Assembly (NCBI GenBank): GCA_963930655.1
Contig: OZ005602.1
Span: forward strand, 1,867,501-1,931,500
Length of the DNA stretch: 64,000 bases
Origin: Myrica gale
Lineage: Eukaryota; Streptophyta; Magnoliopsida; Fagales; Myricaceae
Direction: 5' to 3'
The notes below the pieces were generated by a model. It had not been told where the DNA came from, made no database searches, and saw nothing but the letters and a program-made list of their open reading frames with translations. Within the stretch, counting starts at the first letter, position 1. The number at the start of each line of letters is the position of its first letter. Positions 11,701 through 24,500 of the stretch are shown in pieces. Made by a program: the position numbers and the translations under genes.

Positions 11701-12918
11701 AATCTAAAGGACGACAAAAGGAAGGAAATAACCGACATTCCATCTTATCGTGGGCTCACGGCTCACTGTCAAAGTCATGGGTAGCTCTTGATTATAAGCT
11801 ACATGTTTGTCTAGGGGCTGCGATTCATGTTATCTTTTAGAGATTCTAGAACAAAATTTAATGCTCGAAATAGTATATCCACTAGGTCAGATTTTGTTGC
11901 TTACTATATAGTTAAATATGAGGTGAAGATGGCAGGAGATGAGGTATGAGTATCTAATTTGTCACTGCAGCATGGGTTTTATAGCGGAACTGTACCCCAC
12001 CACATCTGCTAGACTGCTACTAGTATATTGGGTGAGTCCACTTATGGATGGTTGTACTACATACTACAGTCGTTGAGACATTTGTAACTTTGTTTCTATT
12101 CAGGTACAGAGTACAAGATAACCAAGTAATCCCTGGATTGACTTTCACATATACTGTCATACCACTGGCCTTAAATTCCTACCCAATAAAGAATCTTCCA
12201 TGTGAAATGACCCTTGGTAGAGATCTTCAGAGGTGGTATGAATAAAATGTTCTAATTAGGTGTTCACAGCAACACAGTTACTCTGGTTTCTGCTTGAACT
12301 TGTGGTTTTGCGGACACTATGTTAGGCATTGTACTTGTTCTACACCTACAGTTCGGAATGAAGTGTTATTTTTGAGACTCCACTCGACTCGAGCTTTGCA
12401 TCATGGCTACCTAAACCTAGATACCTTTTCTAGATTTAATATCACAGAACCATGTATTGCATGCATATGGAGTTCATAGTGTAAAAACATTAATATGCAC
12501 AGAGCTTTATTAGAAACTTTTTGGGAATAATGCAGTAGGTTCGGGATGCATCTTTGTCGCATGCCTTGCATGTTGGCACGCTCCGTAAACTTTTAAAAGT
12601 TTTTCGTAACCGGTCAGTTTAACTTGATTCATTTGGTTCTCTATAGGTGTGTAATTTGTCAGAATGAATATACGCGAGGCGACCAGCGGATCACATTACC
12701 ATGCAAACATGTCTACCATGCAAGTTGTGGAACCAGATGGCTTAGCATCAATAAGGTAAGCAGTTCAATTTTTAGAGATTGAAAACCTAGAAAGTAATAA
12801 GTATTCTGTTAGTGGTTCAAGGCCCAACTTGAATTTAGCTGATGATGTCTTGTTTTCTCAGGCGTGCCCCTTATGTTACACTGAGGTGTTTGCTGATGCA
12901 TCGAAACCCAAGAAATAA
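8787..12918 (+). CDS. BB: BIG BROTHER-type RING-H2 E3 ubiquitin ligase
   Basis: The coding exons are 8787-8885, 9119-9356, 10582-10616, 10815-10859, 11252-11379, 12647-12755 and 12862-12918 (236 aa). All splice sites are GT-AG and the phases agree. A leader intron is likely at 7940-8725. The RING-H2 finger has C183, C186, C201, H203, H206, C209, C220 and C223, with W213 at the E2-contact position. The VIWEDNIDPDNMTYEEL block (from residue 125) and the following LGESVG.QSRGLSQEQI block are the signature of the BIG BROTHER family, which limits plant organ size by ubiquitinating growth regulators. Length and exon number fit the family. The tiny 35- and 45-bp exons are real family features. The exact start (M1 or M14) is the least certain point. 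No damage is seen. Confidence 0.93.
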
Positions 12919-13799
12919 ATGGGGACGGGCTTCAAGAAGGCACCATTCACATATATTTTCTCCATGTTTTTTTTTTCTCAAGTTCGTATTTTTCTTCCAG
13001 AGAGTTCTTTGTTTCAACCCTCCACTTCCTAATTTGCACAAAAGAAAGAAAATTTTCTTTCACTTCCTTTAGAGAAAGTAGGACTGTGTAATTCCAAAAA
13101 AATGGAGTTCAGGCTGTACAGGATTTGGATGAGTTCGAGAGACAGGAGATTGCATAAAGTTTTTATGATTTATCCTTGAGGTCTCACGCTCTCCTTCCAC
13201 CAACAGTTTCTTTTGTCCTGGCTTTAGTTATACTCAATATTCATCTTGGAAGTCTATACACGGCTTGTTGACTGGTTAGGTGCATCTGGCAGAGTAATTG
13301 GGAATATTTTTGAAAACGACAAGCAAAGGAAACGGCTTGGCTGCTGTTGTTTTGCTATTTTTCCAATCGATATAGTACATTACAGAAATTAGGTCAGAAG
13401 ACTAACAAAAACCCTATACGGATCCAAATACCCTACAATATGTCGGGTCTAAAGATCCGGCTGCTAATCCAGATGCAAGTGCTGGAGCCACAACAACCAC
13501 AAGAGCTGTAATACATGGTTGCTTTGATTGTGTCTTCCCATACTGATAAGGAAGTAATTAATTAAGCTCTTAATTTTTTTCTTCGATTAAGGACTACATT
13601 TAATGCAGCTTTAATTAGGTATTAGGTGTTCAAGTCCACTTAAAAATATTTTAGAGATTCATCAAAAAATAAATATTTTAGAGAGATAACCTAAATTCTT
13701 TGAATTTTTTTGAAGAAATAGTGGATTGACAATATAAAATCTATAAGTCTTCAAAATTTAGAATTTTTGTTATCATCAAATCAAATGTGGATTGTTTAC
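12919..13799. other. RING gene 3' UTR and AT-rich spacer
   Basis: The first ~300 bases are probably the 3' UTR of the RING gene. The rest has no credible coding frame or repeat that could be delimited. Confidence 0.45.
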
Positions 13800-14165
13800 A
13801 AAATAACTTTGGGCTAACACAATAAGTGATAAAAGAACTCCCCCCGATTGGATAAACCATATTCTTGACTCTAGATAAGATTAGGACACCTTTCTTCGGA
13901 CCTTCTTAGGACTCCAAGTATCTTAGTCCTACATCGATTATACCATTTTCAGGTCTATAAAAGACAAGGTATGCACGCAACCCAGTACAAACACGCTATA
14001 TACATGCTTTACACGCTCATATTATTCTCTCATTGAACACTTTTAATCTATAATCTCTTTGACTTAGGCATCAGAGGCTCCCTCTCTAGTATTACACCCA
14101 TTTCTCTTTTACATTCAAGTATTAGATTCGGGCTCGCTGATCGTTCCCTAATCTGGTGAGTTTTG
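13800..14165 (+). mobile_element. Probable LTR fragment of a Gypsy-type element
   Basis: The stretch has a promoter-like TCTATAAAAGACA followed by CTCTCATTGAACAC and a GACTTAGGCATCAGAGG block. These look like the end region of Tat/Ogre-type LTRs in many dicots. No matching second LTR or target duplication was found, so the boundaries are approximate. Confidence 0.35.
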
Positions 14166-14297
14166 ATATCATCATAGGCCTCTTAATTAATTGCCTAGCT
14201 AGGCTGCATCGATCCGTACCCCTTCAGCTGGCCAAGAGACGATGAAAAGTTCAGGAATTAGAATTGGTCTTGTTTCTTTTTCTTTGATACGACGAAC

Positions 14298-14779
14298 TGT
14301 GATACCCCAAATCTCACATGGAGTGGGAGATGCGAATGAATGTGAGATGAGTTCTATAAGGGCCAAGTCCCACATTGAGACCTTACTAAGTTGAACTGAG
14401 CTTTATAAAGATCAAAGGGGCTTCAAGAGCAACCTTGATTAGTCCTTTTGAAGTCAAAGCACAGATGTGACTAGTGCTTGTTCTTGGGTCGTTACAAATG
14501 GTATCAGAGCAGTCTTAGTAATCACCAATGTGGGCTTGGTGGGCCTTGACGAGGACGTCAAAGATTTAAGGAGGGGAAATTGTGATACCCCGAATCTCAC
14601 ATAGAGTGATAGAGGAGAATGAATGAGAGATGAGTTCTATATGGACCAAGTCTCACATTGAGACCTTATTAGGTTGAACTGAGCTTTATAATGAACAAAG
14701 AGGCTTCAAGATAATCATTGACTAGTCATTTTGAAGTCAAAACACAGATGTGACTAGTGCTTGTCCTTGGGTCGTTACA
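14298..14779 (+). mobile_element. TRIM retrotransposon 2 (complete, 482 bp)
   Basis: The 199-bp LTRs (14298-14496 and 14581-14779) begin TGTGATACCCC and end GTCGTTACA. The primer binding site TGGTATCAGAGC is at 14499. A polypurine tract, AAGGAGGGGAAAT, abuts the right LTR. A perfect target duplication, CGAAC, lies at 14293-14297 and 14780-14784. There is no coding capacity. The LTRs are alike but carry several substitutions, so it is not a very new insertion. Confidence 0.93.
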
Positions 14780-15079
14780 CGAACCAAACAGAACAAACTC
14801 GCCTTGAGCTCGATATGACACAAAGGTCTAGGGGAAGAAAGAGAGGTAGAAATAATAGGCAGGTATAGGGTCACACCTGTCAGCATTGGGTTCCAGAGAT
14901 AACAGTTAAAAAAAAAGAGACGAATTGATGAATAATTGGGAACAAAATCTCACAATATTACTCGAACGTCACATTTTTTTTGAAAAAGTACATTTTTTAA
15001 TCGAATATCATTAAGTATTAGAGTTATGACATTTTATACATCGTATTATAGATTTCATTACATTTCACTACTCAATTAT

Positions 15080-15279
15080 CAATTAGGTACACTTTGCATC
15101 CTAGACGCTATTAATTGGGATGAAAATTGATATTTTTGGTCAGTGCAACGACGTCTTTACCATCACACAAAATATAATGGCCAAAAGATGTGAGGGTAAA
15201 ATCAACATTTTATTCTCCAGAATTAACACAACTTTTGTCCCAATTAATTATGAAGAGTGCGGAAGTGTACATAATTAGT
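15080..15279. mobile_element. Small MITE with ~45-bp inverted repeats
   Basis: The left end CAATTAGGTACACTTTGCA and the right end (inverted) CTAATTATGTACACTTCCG continue to a shared ATTAATTGGGA block on both arms. It resembles the ends of the 5153-5654 element in base pattern. No target duplication could be read, so the family is uncertain. Confidence 0.45.
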
Positions 15280-15413
15280 AGCTTAGAGATGAAACATAAC
15301 GAAATCAATATATAGTTTTTTGACTGTACAATGTGGTCAAAATATGGAGATAAGGTGGCCAGAAAAGACTAAAGAAAAGTGCAAAAAACAATAGACAATC
15401 TTTTGACATTCAA

Positions 15414-16279
15414 TATTAGAGTTAGTCCCACATTGCTAAAGCAATGTGGGCTATTGCAATCAAAGGCTTATAAATAAAGCCTCTCTGTAATCTCATCCTT
15501 ACACCAGTGAGTACACACATCTGCCCATTTGGGCCTTCCCACAGTGGATGTAGGTCTTTGGACCGAACCACTTAAATCTTGTGTCTCACTTCTCCTCTCT
15601 CTCTCTCTTAGTCTAAAATTTTTATTCTCTTTTATTTTAGTCTTAACATGGTATCAAAGCCATTTCGATCCTGTGGCCCATTTTGGCTCAGGCTGGTCAG
15701 CACTCTTGTTGGCTTAGCTTGGCCTAGTTTAGGCCTAGTCCAGTCCGGCCTATTTTAGTTCTTCTCTTGGGCCTTCCGGCGCCCCGTCCGGCATTCCTCC
15801 GGCGATCTTCCGGCGTCTTCTCTCGGGCCTTCCGACGCCCCGTCCGGCATTCCTCCGACGACCTTCCGGCGTCTTCCCCATTCCGGCGACCCTCTCCGGC
15901 CATCTTCAGGCGATTGTCGTCCTCTCCGGTCAGATTCCGGCCAATGTCTGCCCTTCTCCGGCCATCCTCCGGCGCCATTTTTTCTTATGGGGAATTTCTT
16001 TTTCTAGTCCAAACCCAACGTGTATCCACCTTGCGTTTGCGGGGGAGTATTAGAGTTAGTCCCACATTGCTAAAGCAATGTGGGCTATTGCAATCAAAGG
16101 CTTATAAATAAAGCCTCTCTGTAATCTCATCCTTACACCAGTGAGTACACACATCTGCCCATTTGGGCCTTCCCACAGTGGATGTAGGTCTATGGACCGA
16201 ACCACTTAAATCTTGTGTCTCACTTCTCCTCTCTCTCTCTTAGTCTAAATTTTTATTCTCTTTTATTTTAGTCTTAACA
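15414..16279 (+). mobile_element. TRIM retrotransposon 3 (complete, 866 bp)
   Basis: The LTRs are 15414-15648 (235 bp) and 16048-16279 (232 bp), nearly identical and differing mainly in a CT run. The primer binding site TGGTATCAAAGC is at 15649. The polypurine tract GCGGGGGAG abuts the right LTR. A perfect target duplication, TTCAA, lies at 15409-15413 and 16280-16284. The LTRs begin TATTAGAG, probably from TGTTAGAG. The interior repeats short TCCGGC-type units, which create spurious long frames on both strands. Confidence 0.93.
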
Positions 16280-16284
16280 TTCAA

Positions 16285-17550
16285 AGGGAACCAAACAGAA
16301 TTATTATTAAAAACAACACTACTTACCTTGTCCGGCTTTCTTGAATGAGTACTGATCTCTCCGATTGTTCGGAAACTCAGGGTTTTTCGACAAACAACCT
16401 GGTCTTCGCTATTTTCGTCGCATGCATGTGTTGGACAGCTATAACTCTGGTCAACGAGTAGTTATTATGATTTTTATTATCTACATATTATCTTAATTAA
16501 TATACTTATACTTATAGTTATTGAGCATTATTGGAGAATTTCTATATACCACGTCTCCCGTAATTTTTGCGAAGTCAAGTGTTTCCAACTTCCAAGCCTG
16601 ATACCACGAGGCCTGCTCGAGCTAGATATATACGAGTTCACCCATTTTCCCCTTACTAAAAAAAATAATTTATTTTCTTTACTCAAAAATTAATGGAGTA
16701 ATTTATTGAAAAATAATCTAATGACTCCTCTGCTACTGCAATTGCTAGCTTTTCATTTATACCTTACCAAACATATATATCCTTCACAAAACATTAATAT
16801 TCTAGGCTTTAATTTTTGAAAGCAAACGCGTTAAAATTATACAAATTTGTTGACTTAATCTTTGCGGAATCAAAATTATTGCAACCGACGCTTGAGTACT
16901 CAACGTAAGCAATATTTGTGAAAATAGCTGCCCAACGAACCCTCTGGAATTCTGCATGAAAACCGCGTTGAAATTACTCGAAGAAGTACGATAATGTTTG
17001 TTTATTCTCGAGCTGTCGAGCATATGGGGCCGAAGGGTGTTGTCAATTAAGTGGAGTGGCATTTCAGACATCGCTGGCTTACAGTACATGCACACCCAAG
17101 TTTTTTCTTGGAAATATTGGATCGGAGTTGACTTTAATGCCCGCCTTCATCATCCTCTCTTGTCCATGATCGGACCCTTCTGTTCTCCTTACGAAGTGGA
17201 AGAAAAATGGTCATTGCATATGATAGAATGTGGTTCGCAAATCTAAATTATATATGCAGAAAGCAAGAAAAATGGCCGTCGATCCACCCATGTACAGAAC
17301 CTTTCCTACTCTTCCCCACTTGACTTTGTACATGAAATCGAAATTGGGACGGTGCGAAACTCGTGTTCACGGGACTATCTTATATAATATCAGAAGCGTA
17401 TGGACTGAACTGCTAGGGATGTATGTGTGTGGCTCCTTGAAAACGACCAAGTATATTTTGTGAGAATCGGAGATATACATAAAGCATAAATCCAGCCTGT
17501 TGCAGGGAATAAACAAATGAGTAATTTTCATCAATGATTATAGAGTTCAC
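16285..17550. other. Spacer and upstream region of EXT1
   Basis: No gene is recognised. Several open frames of 77-97 codons (16802-17463) have no recognisable protein and lie in what should be the EXT1 promoter. Confidence 0.5.
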
Positions 17551-17558
17551 TATATAAG
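17551..17558 (+). promoter_or_regulatory. TATA box of EXT1
   Basis: TATATAAG lies 82 bases before the ATG at 17633, giving an estimated leader of about 50 bases. Confidence 0.65.
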
Positions 17559-17632
17559 GAGATAACAACCATCGTTACCACACAAGTCGAAGGACTACTT
17601 ATCTTTAAGCAATTAGAGCTCAATCTCCAGCC

Positions 17633-19534
17633 ATGGGTACCTCGGGACGTCCGGGGCATTGGCCTCTGCTGGTTTCTGCTATTGCATTTTGCCTCCTAGC
17701 CACTAGTGTTGTTGCAAATTATGAGCCTTACCTTTATGAATCACCACCACCACCAGTCGTCAAACACTTGCCACCATTGCCAAAGCACTACAAGTCGCCT
17801 CCTCCTCCATTGAAATCTCCTCCACCTCCTCCTTATCTATATGAATCTCCCCCACCACCTCCTCCTCCATATGTTTACAAGTCTCCACCTCCTCCATCTC
17901 CATCTCCATCTCCTCCACCGCCTTATGTCTATAAATCCCCACCTCCACCATCTCCACCACCACCACCACCATTTGTTTATAAGTCACCACCTCCTCCATC
18001 ACCGTCTCCTCCACCACCTTATGGCTACAAATCCCCACCCCCACCACCACCACCACCACCACCATCACCCTCTCCCCCTCCTCCTTATGTTCACAAATCA
18101 CCACCACCACCACCACCACCACCTTCACCATCACCCCCTCCTCCATATGTATACAAATCCCCGCCTCCAACATCTCCATCACCTCCCTCTCCTTATATCT
18201 ATAAATCACCACCACCTCCATCACCATCACCTCCTCCTCCATATGTCTACAAGTCGCCACCACCTCCACCTCCATCACCATCATCTCCTCCTCCTTATGT
18301 CTATAAATCCCCGCCACCACCTTCACCATCCCCTCCACTTACCTACATTTACAAATCACCACCACCACCTTCTCCATCGCCGTCTCCTCCATATATCTAC
18401 AAGTCACCGCCACCACCGGCTCCATCACCCCCTCCTCCTTACGTCTATAAATCACCACCGCCACCCTCACCATCCCCTCCACCTCCCTACATTTACAAAT
18501 CACCACCACCACCACCATCTCCATCTCCTCCTCCTCCTTATGTCTACAAGTCTCCGCCACCACCTTCACCATCTTCTCCTCCTTACGTCTATAAATCTCC
18601 ACCACCACCTTCTCCATCACCCCCTCCTCCTTATATCTATAAATCTCCACCACCACCTTTACCAGCCCCTCCACCTCCTTACTTCTACAAGTCACCACCA
18701 CCGCCTTCTCCGTCACCCCCTTCTCCTTACATTTATAAATCTCCACCCCCACCATCTCCATCTCCTCCTCCTCCTTATGTCTACAAGTCTCCGCCACCAC
18801 CTTCACCATCTCCTCCTCCTCCTTACGTCTATAAATCTCCACCACCACCCTTACCATCCCCTCCACCTCCCTACATTTACAAGTCACCACCACCATCCTC
18901 ACCATCCCCTCCACCTCCCTACATCTACAAGTCACCGCCACCATCTTCTCCATCACCCCCTCCTCCTTACATCTATAAATCTCCACCACCACCTTCACCA
19001 TCCCCTCCACGTCCTTACATCTACAAGTCACCACCCCCACCTTCTCCATCACCCCCTCCTCCTTACATCTATAAATCTCCACCACCAACTTCTCCATCGC
19101 CTCCATCTCCTTACGTTTACAAATCACCACCACCACCTTCTCCATCACCCCCTCCTCCTTACATCTATAAATCTCCACCACCGCCCTCACCATCACCTCC
19201 ACCTCCCTACATTTACAAATCACCACCACCACCATCTCCATCACCTCCTCCTCCATATGTCTACAAGTCTCCTCCTCCTCCATTGCCGTCACCTCCTTAC
19301 ATTTATATATCACCACCACCACCATCTCCATCACCACCACCATCATACTACTACAAGTCTCCTCCACCTCCATCACACTTACCCCATCCTCCATCCTTCC
19401 ATCACCCTCCACCCCACAGCTTGCCACATCCACCATACTTCCATGAATCACCTCATGAGCATCCGCCATCCAAGTCTTCACCACCCCCGGAATACTACAG
19501 GGACTCTCCCCCACCTCCAATTAAGGGATATTAA
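17633..19534 (+). CDS. Extensin, large crosslinking type (EXT1)
   Basis: A single exon encodes 633 aa. Residues 1-28 form a signal peptide ending LATSVVA. The rest is almost entirely repeats of about 16 residues of the form SPPPPSPSPPPPYVYK, roughly thirty copies. Extensins are secreted hydroxyproline-rich glycoproteins: SPPPP prolines are hydroxylated and arabinosylated, and YxYK tyrosines form isodityrosine links that lock the protein into the cell wall. The repeats vary (YIYK, YFYK, YGYK, YVHK, FVYK), and the tail changes to a His-Pro-rich section ending PPPPIKGY. The frame is open throughout, so it is probably functional. Its leader and first codons (AATTAGAGCT...ATGGGTAC) resemble those at 32153 and so mark common descent with EXT2. 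The long open frames on the other strand are a codon-bias artefact. Confidence 0.95.
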   Translation: MGTSGRPGHWPLLVSAIAFCLLATSVVANYEPYLYESPPPPVVKHLPPLPKHYKSPPPPLKSPPPPPYLYESPPPPPPPYVYKSPPPPSPSPSPPPPYVYKSPPPPSPPPPPPFVYKSPPPPSPSPPPPYGYKSPPPPPPPPPPSPSPPPPYVHKSPPPPPPPPSPSPPPPYVYKSPPPTSPSPPSPYIYKSPPPPSPSPPPPYVYKSPPPPPPSPSSPPPYVYKSPPPPSPSPPLTYIYKSPPPPSPSPSPPYIYKSPPPPAPSPPPPYVYKSPPPPSPSPPPPYIYKSPPPPPSPSPPPPYVYKSPPPPSPSSPPYVYKSPPPPSPSPPPPYIYKSPPPPLPAPPPPYFYKSPPPPSPSPPSPYIYKSPPPPSPSPPPPYVYKSPPPPSPSPPPPYVYKSPPPPLPSPPPPYIYKSPPPSSPSPPPPYIYKSPPPSSPSPPPPYIYKSPPPPSPSPPRPYIYKSPPPPSPSPPPPYIYKSPPPTSPSPPSPYVYKSPPPPSPSPPPPYIYKSPPPPSPSPPPPYIYKSPPPPSPSPPPPYVYKSPPPPLPSPPYIYISPPPPSPSPPPSYYYKSPPPPSHLPHPPSFHHPPPHSLPHPPYFHESPHEHPPSKSSPPPEYYRDSPPPPIKGY

Positions 19535-20750
19535 GTTTAAGTTTGGCCCCTGAACCAGCTCAAGTTCTCGAAAGAATAATCAGTGGCCGCGGATGTGATG
19601 ATAATATCCTTTTTCCCATTATATTTTTTATGGATAAGTGTCCTAATTGTGCACAATAAGTTCCCAAAATAGAGATTCATTCTGATGTATTATGAGTACG
19701 TTCCCATTATGTAAGCAAGGTACACTAGGGATTCAAGTTCTGGTACGAGTTCTTTCTAACGTTATTGCGATGTTGAATGAATGATTATTAGTTTTATAGT
19801 TATTGCAGAGCACGTCCAAACTTTCGATTTTTTTCTGCGGCTGATTGAAATTCAATCTGAAACATTCTACTTAGAATGATTTACGGAGGAAGACATTCGA
19901 AATTACGTAGTACCTGGCTATGACTTCAAATTATAGAAACCCTTGCAATTTCGTGCCTGGCATATATATTACCTGTCTTTCTTAGAGTATAACCTACGAG
20001 GATTGCCATGTGCCGCTACATAAGCTTTTGCCATGCATATATACCTGCGAAGAAATAAAGATGAAAAGGACCACTGCTTTGTAATAATCATGAGATGACG
20101 CCAATACACTTTTTCGTATGTTTTGCGAATTATTCAATATTGCAATGGATCAGCTAACAAAGGTTCCTATGTCCGTACCTTTGGAGAAACTCCACACGGT
20201 CCTTTAAGGTGGGCTTGTGAGTATTTCTTTCCATGTGTGTGAAATAAACATAAACATGTACTACACTTGGATTATATATATTGTACATGTGCTCGAGGAA
20301 AACGACGATGAAAAAGTTAAAACCATATTTTATTGTACCATATTGGAGCCGTATAGGATACTGGATCATGATTTCTTTTGTTCATTTATATGTGCTTTTC
20401 CTCGAGGATTATACGCACAGAATTAATGGCCCTCAGCAAACGCGATATAAATACAAAGTTAATAAGATTGGAATCCTGAACTGAATTGGGCATGCAGTTT
20501 CAACTCGATAGATAAAGGAGTACTGAATTAACCTATAATTCTAAATTAGGTTGGGCAGGACTCGAAAAAATACATGGTGGGAATTGAATGCAGCCTGCAA
20601 CAAAAATTGGAAGAACTTGAAGTGATCATCAGGAATAAATAGTACTTCAAGACATGATAAAGTATGTCTGAGGTAAAACTGTACAATGGTTGCAAGAGTA
20701 TATATCAAAACAAACCAAGAGTACTTTGTGTACTAGCGTGTTTTCATGGA
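19535..20750. other. EXT1 3' flank, no gene seen
   Basis: AT-rich sequence follows the EXT1 stop. Overlapping short frames at 20154-20484 on both strands have no recognisable product. The stretch ends at the target-site duplication of the Gypsy element. Confidence 0.5.
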
Positions 20751-20755
20751 GTTGG

Positions 20756-21543
20756 TGATACCGGGGTTAACCGGGGAAAGTGGGGGACACCTCGTGAGCA
20801 CCTCGGAATGGTTGGAATGACGTAAATGGATACCTCAGAAATAGTAATGGGACCTCGGAAAGTGATAACCCGAGATAAATAGACACCTCAGCTAGGTAAT
20901 GGGGACCTCAGGATATTTATGACAAGGAAGAGAAAGTGTATGAGTATCTCGGAAACACACTCTAACTCACACACTCGGATAGATAAGCTCACCACCCAAG
21001 TAGAACGCAAAGGAATACAAAAATCACCACTCAATGTAATCCAACATGGGATACAGAGCAAGAACTTGTCACCTATTGGAATCCACCAAAAGGATATAGT
21101 TGAACTCGCCACCTATCGGAATCCACCGAAGGATAAGAGTTTGTAAAAGAAATCATTCTTCAAAATAGCCTAAGGCTCAAGTTGTATAAACACTCAAAAT
21201 CTCTATATCTCCGCTACAAGAGAGGGGTATAAATAGTAAAGCTTTGAAACAACCCTCTAAGCAAGAGTAAATGGGAAAACATCTTCCAAAATATTAATTG
21301 AGACTTAAGAAACATAAAAGACTCTTAGGGAAATGAAAAGACACTTTGAAAATCCAGAAGAACAATCTAAAAATAGCAAACTCGTCCAAAAGTCGCAACT
21401 CCTAGTAACGAACTGCCAGTTTGACCTCCTTGGAGTAATTTAACCATAACTTTGTCTAGAAAACTCCAAATTGTACGCCCTTCGTAAATAATTCCAGACT
21501 TTAATTTAAATCTCGATCTTTTATGCTGACCACACCTGTGTCA
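20756..21543 (-). repeat. Left (3') LTR of the Gypsy element
   Basis: This 788-bp LTR lacks about 62 bases that the other LTR has between TACGCC and CCCTTCGTAAAT. It otherwise aligns along its whole length with scattered substitutions. Confidence 0.93.
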
Positions 21544-21590
21544 TGCTCCCTTGGTTGGAAAATACTCGACCTCGAGGCTAGCTCTTCATC

Positions 21591-24500
21591 CTATTCTTCA
21601 TGATATGGGGATAGATCAGAGACATTAAAGGTTTCTGAAACTCCATATTCCCCTAGAAGTTCAATTTTATACGCATTATCACCAATGCGTTGAAGCACCT
21701 TGAAGGGACCATCGGCTCTAGGTCTAAGCTTAGCATGTCTTCCTTTTGGAAAACTTTCTTTCCTTAGATGAATCCATACCAAAGCACCTTCTTTGAAATT
21801 TGCTGGCTTTCGGTGCTTGTTGGCTTGCTTCTTGTACTTCTCAGTTTGCTTGAGAATCCGGTCTCGAACTTGTTCGTGGAACTTCTTAATGTTCTTCACT
21901 CTTTCCTCGGCATCACCACTAAATTGATGAGTAGTAGGAAGTGGAGTCAAGTCCAAAGGACTAAGAGGATTCTGACCATAGACAATCTCAAATGGACTAC
22001 AACCCGTAGTTTGACTAGTTGAACGATTATAAGCAAACTCGGCTTGTGTAAGAGTTAAATCCCATTGATGAATATTCGTACCAACAAAGCTCCTCAATAA
22101 ATTTCCCAAGCTTCGATTAACAACTTCAGTTTGTCCATCGGTTTGAGGATGACAAGTTGTACTAAATTGCAAATTAGTTCCAAGCTTCCTCCAAAGAGTA
22201 CGCCAAAAATGACTCATGAACTTCGTATCTTGATCCAATGTGATAGTCTTTGGAATTCCATGAAGCTTAACAACTTCTCGAAAATAGAGATCCGCCACAT
22301 GAGAAGCATCAAGAGTCTTGCTACAAGGAATAAAATGTGCCATCTTTGAATAACGATCAACAACCACCAAAACTGAATCTTTGTTCCTTTGAGTCTTTGA
22401 CAAACCCACAACAAAATCCATACTTATATCTTCCCAAGCTGAATTAGGAATTGGAAGTGGATTGTATAACCCAGTATTTTGGCCATGACTCTTTGCAATG
22501 TGACAAACTCTACAACGCTCCACATGTCTCATAACATCTCGCTCCATTTTTGGCCAAAAGAAATTTTCTTTGATAAGAGAAAGAGTCTTATCTCTACCAA
22601 AGTGACCAGCAAGTCCACCACCATGACCTTTAATGATAATGACATTCCTCAAAGAGCATTGTGGAATACACAATTAATTGCCTTTGAAAAGATAACCATT
22701 TTGTAATAAAAATGAGTGAGAAGGACCCTTGGAACATTCTTCCTATACCTTAGCAAAGTAGGGATCCTCCTTGTAAAGCTCTTTCACCACTTCAAAGCCC
22801 AAAACATTAACTTGCATGGTAGAAAGCAAGGAATGTCGGCGACTCAAAGCATCAGCCACTTGATTTTGAACACCCGCCTTATGCTTGAGAACAAAGGAAA
22901 ATGATTGTAAAAACTCACTCCATTTGACATGTCGGGAATTGAGTTTGTGTTGGCTATTCAAATACTTCAAGGCTTCATGATCCGAGAATAATATGAACTC
23001 CTTAGGAAGGAGATAATGGCTCCAATGATGCAAGGCTCGAACAATAGCATAAAATTCCTTGTCATAAATCGAATATTTTTTACGAGACTCACTCAACTTT
23101 TCACTAAATAAGGCAATAGACTTTCCTTCTTGGCTAAGTACTGCACCAATGCCAACGTTAGAAGCGTCACAATCAACTTCGAACAAAATGTCAAAATTTG
23201 GTAAGAAAAGGATTGTGGCTTCCGTCATCTTCCTCTTGATAACTTCAAAACTCTTCTCGGCTTCACTAGTCCACTTGAAAATACCTCCCTTCAAGCACGC
23301 GGTGATGGGTGCAATGATAGAGCTGAATCATTTGATGAATCTTTGATAAAATGATGCAAGACTATGGAAGCTTCGAATATCATGAATCGACCTTGGTATA
23401 GGCCAAGTCGTGATTGCTTCAATCTTGCTAGGATCCACCTTTATCCCTTCGCTAGACACTACATAGCCTGAAAAGATAAGGCTCTCTGTAAAGAAATGAC
23501 ATTTCTTCAAATTGGCAAACAACTTTTGCTCCCATAGAGTTGTGAACACTTGCCGAAGATGTTCCAAGTGTTGCTCTTTATGCTTGTTGTACACCAAGAT
23601 ATCATCAAAGTAGACAACAATAAAATGCCCAATAAAAGATTTAAAGACATGATTCATAAGGCGCATGAAGGTACTAGGAGCATTAGAAAGCCCAAAAGGC
23701 ATAACAATCCACTCATAAAGACCATCTCGAGTTTTGAAAGCGGTCTTCCATTCATCTCCTGACCTCATTCGAATTTAATGATAACCACTTCGAAGATCTA
23801 TCTTTGGAAAAGATAGAAGAACCGTGAAGTTGGTTAAGAAGACCATTAAGGCGAGGAATAGGAAAGCGATATTTGATGATAATCTTGTTCACCGCTCTAC
23901 TATCAACACACATCCGCTATGTTCCATCCTTCTTTGGTACAAGAAGTGCTGAGACAACACAAGGACTCATGTTTTCTTTCACCAAGCCTTTAGCCAAAAG
24001 CTCCCCAACTTGCCTTTGCAATTCTTCATTCTCTTTAGGACTCATCCTATAGGCTCCTTTGTTTGGAATGATGGAACCCGGTACAAGATCAATGCAATGT
24101 TGAATGTCTCTCATAGGAGGAAGACCATATGAAACTTCTTCAGGGATGACATCAAGGAATTCCTTAAGAAGAGATTGCATAATAAGAGGTAGTTCATTCA
24201 CTTCTTCATTTTCTTTCATTACCACAAGAACACAAACTTCGTTAGAGCACACTAATTCCTTCTCAACATCACAAATAGATAGTAAATTATTTCCCTCTCC
24301 TTTATAAGGTTTGGGATATCTCTCCAAACGCAAATGACCCAAAATGATCCTTACTCCATTTTGACAAAATCATAAGTGTTCTTGAACTCGTCATGAATAG
24401 CTTTTCTATCATATTGCCATGGTCTACCAAGAAGTAAATGACAAGCATCCATAGGCACAACATCACATAAGACTTCATCTTTGTAATTCTTGCCAATAGA

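Noticed and set aside
15724-16111. Arginine/proline-rich open frames on both strands
   Set aside because: They are produced by the CCGGC repeats inside TRIM 3.
17800-19400. Regular tandem repeats that superficially resemble a repeat-spacer array
   Set aside because: They are in-frame extensin codons with no unique spacers, in a plant genome. It is not CRISPR.
20154-20484. Overlapping frames of 67-71 codons on both strands
   Set aside because: No recognisable product, and mutual overlap in AT-rich sequence is expected by chance.
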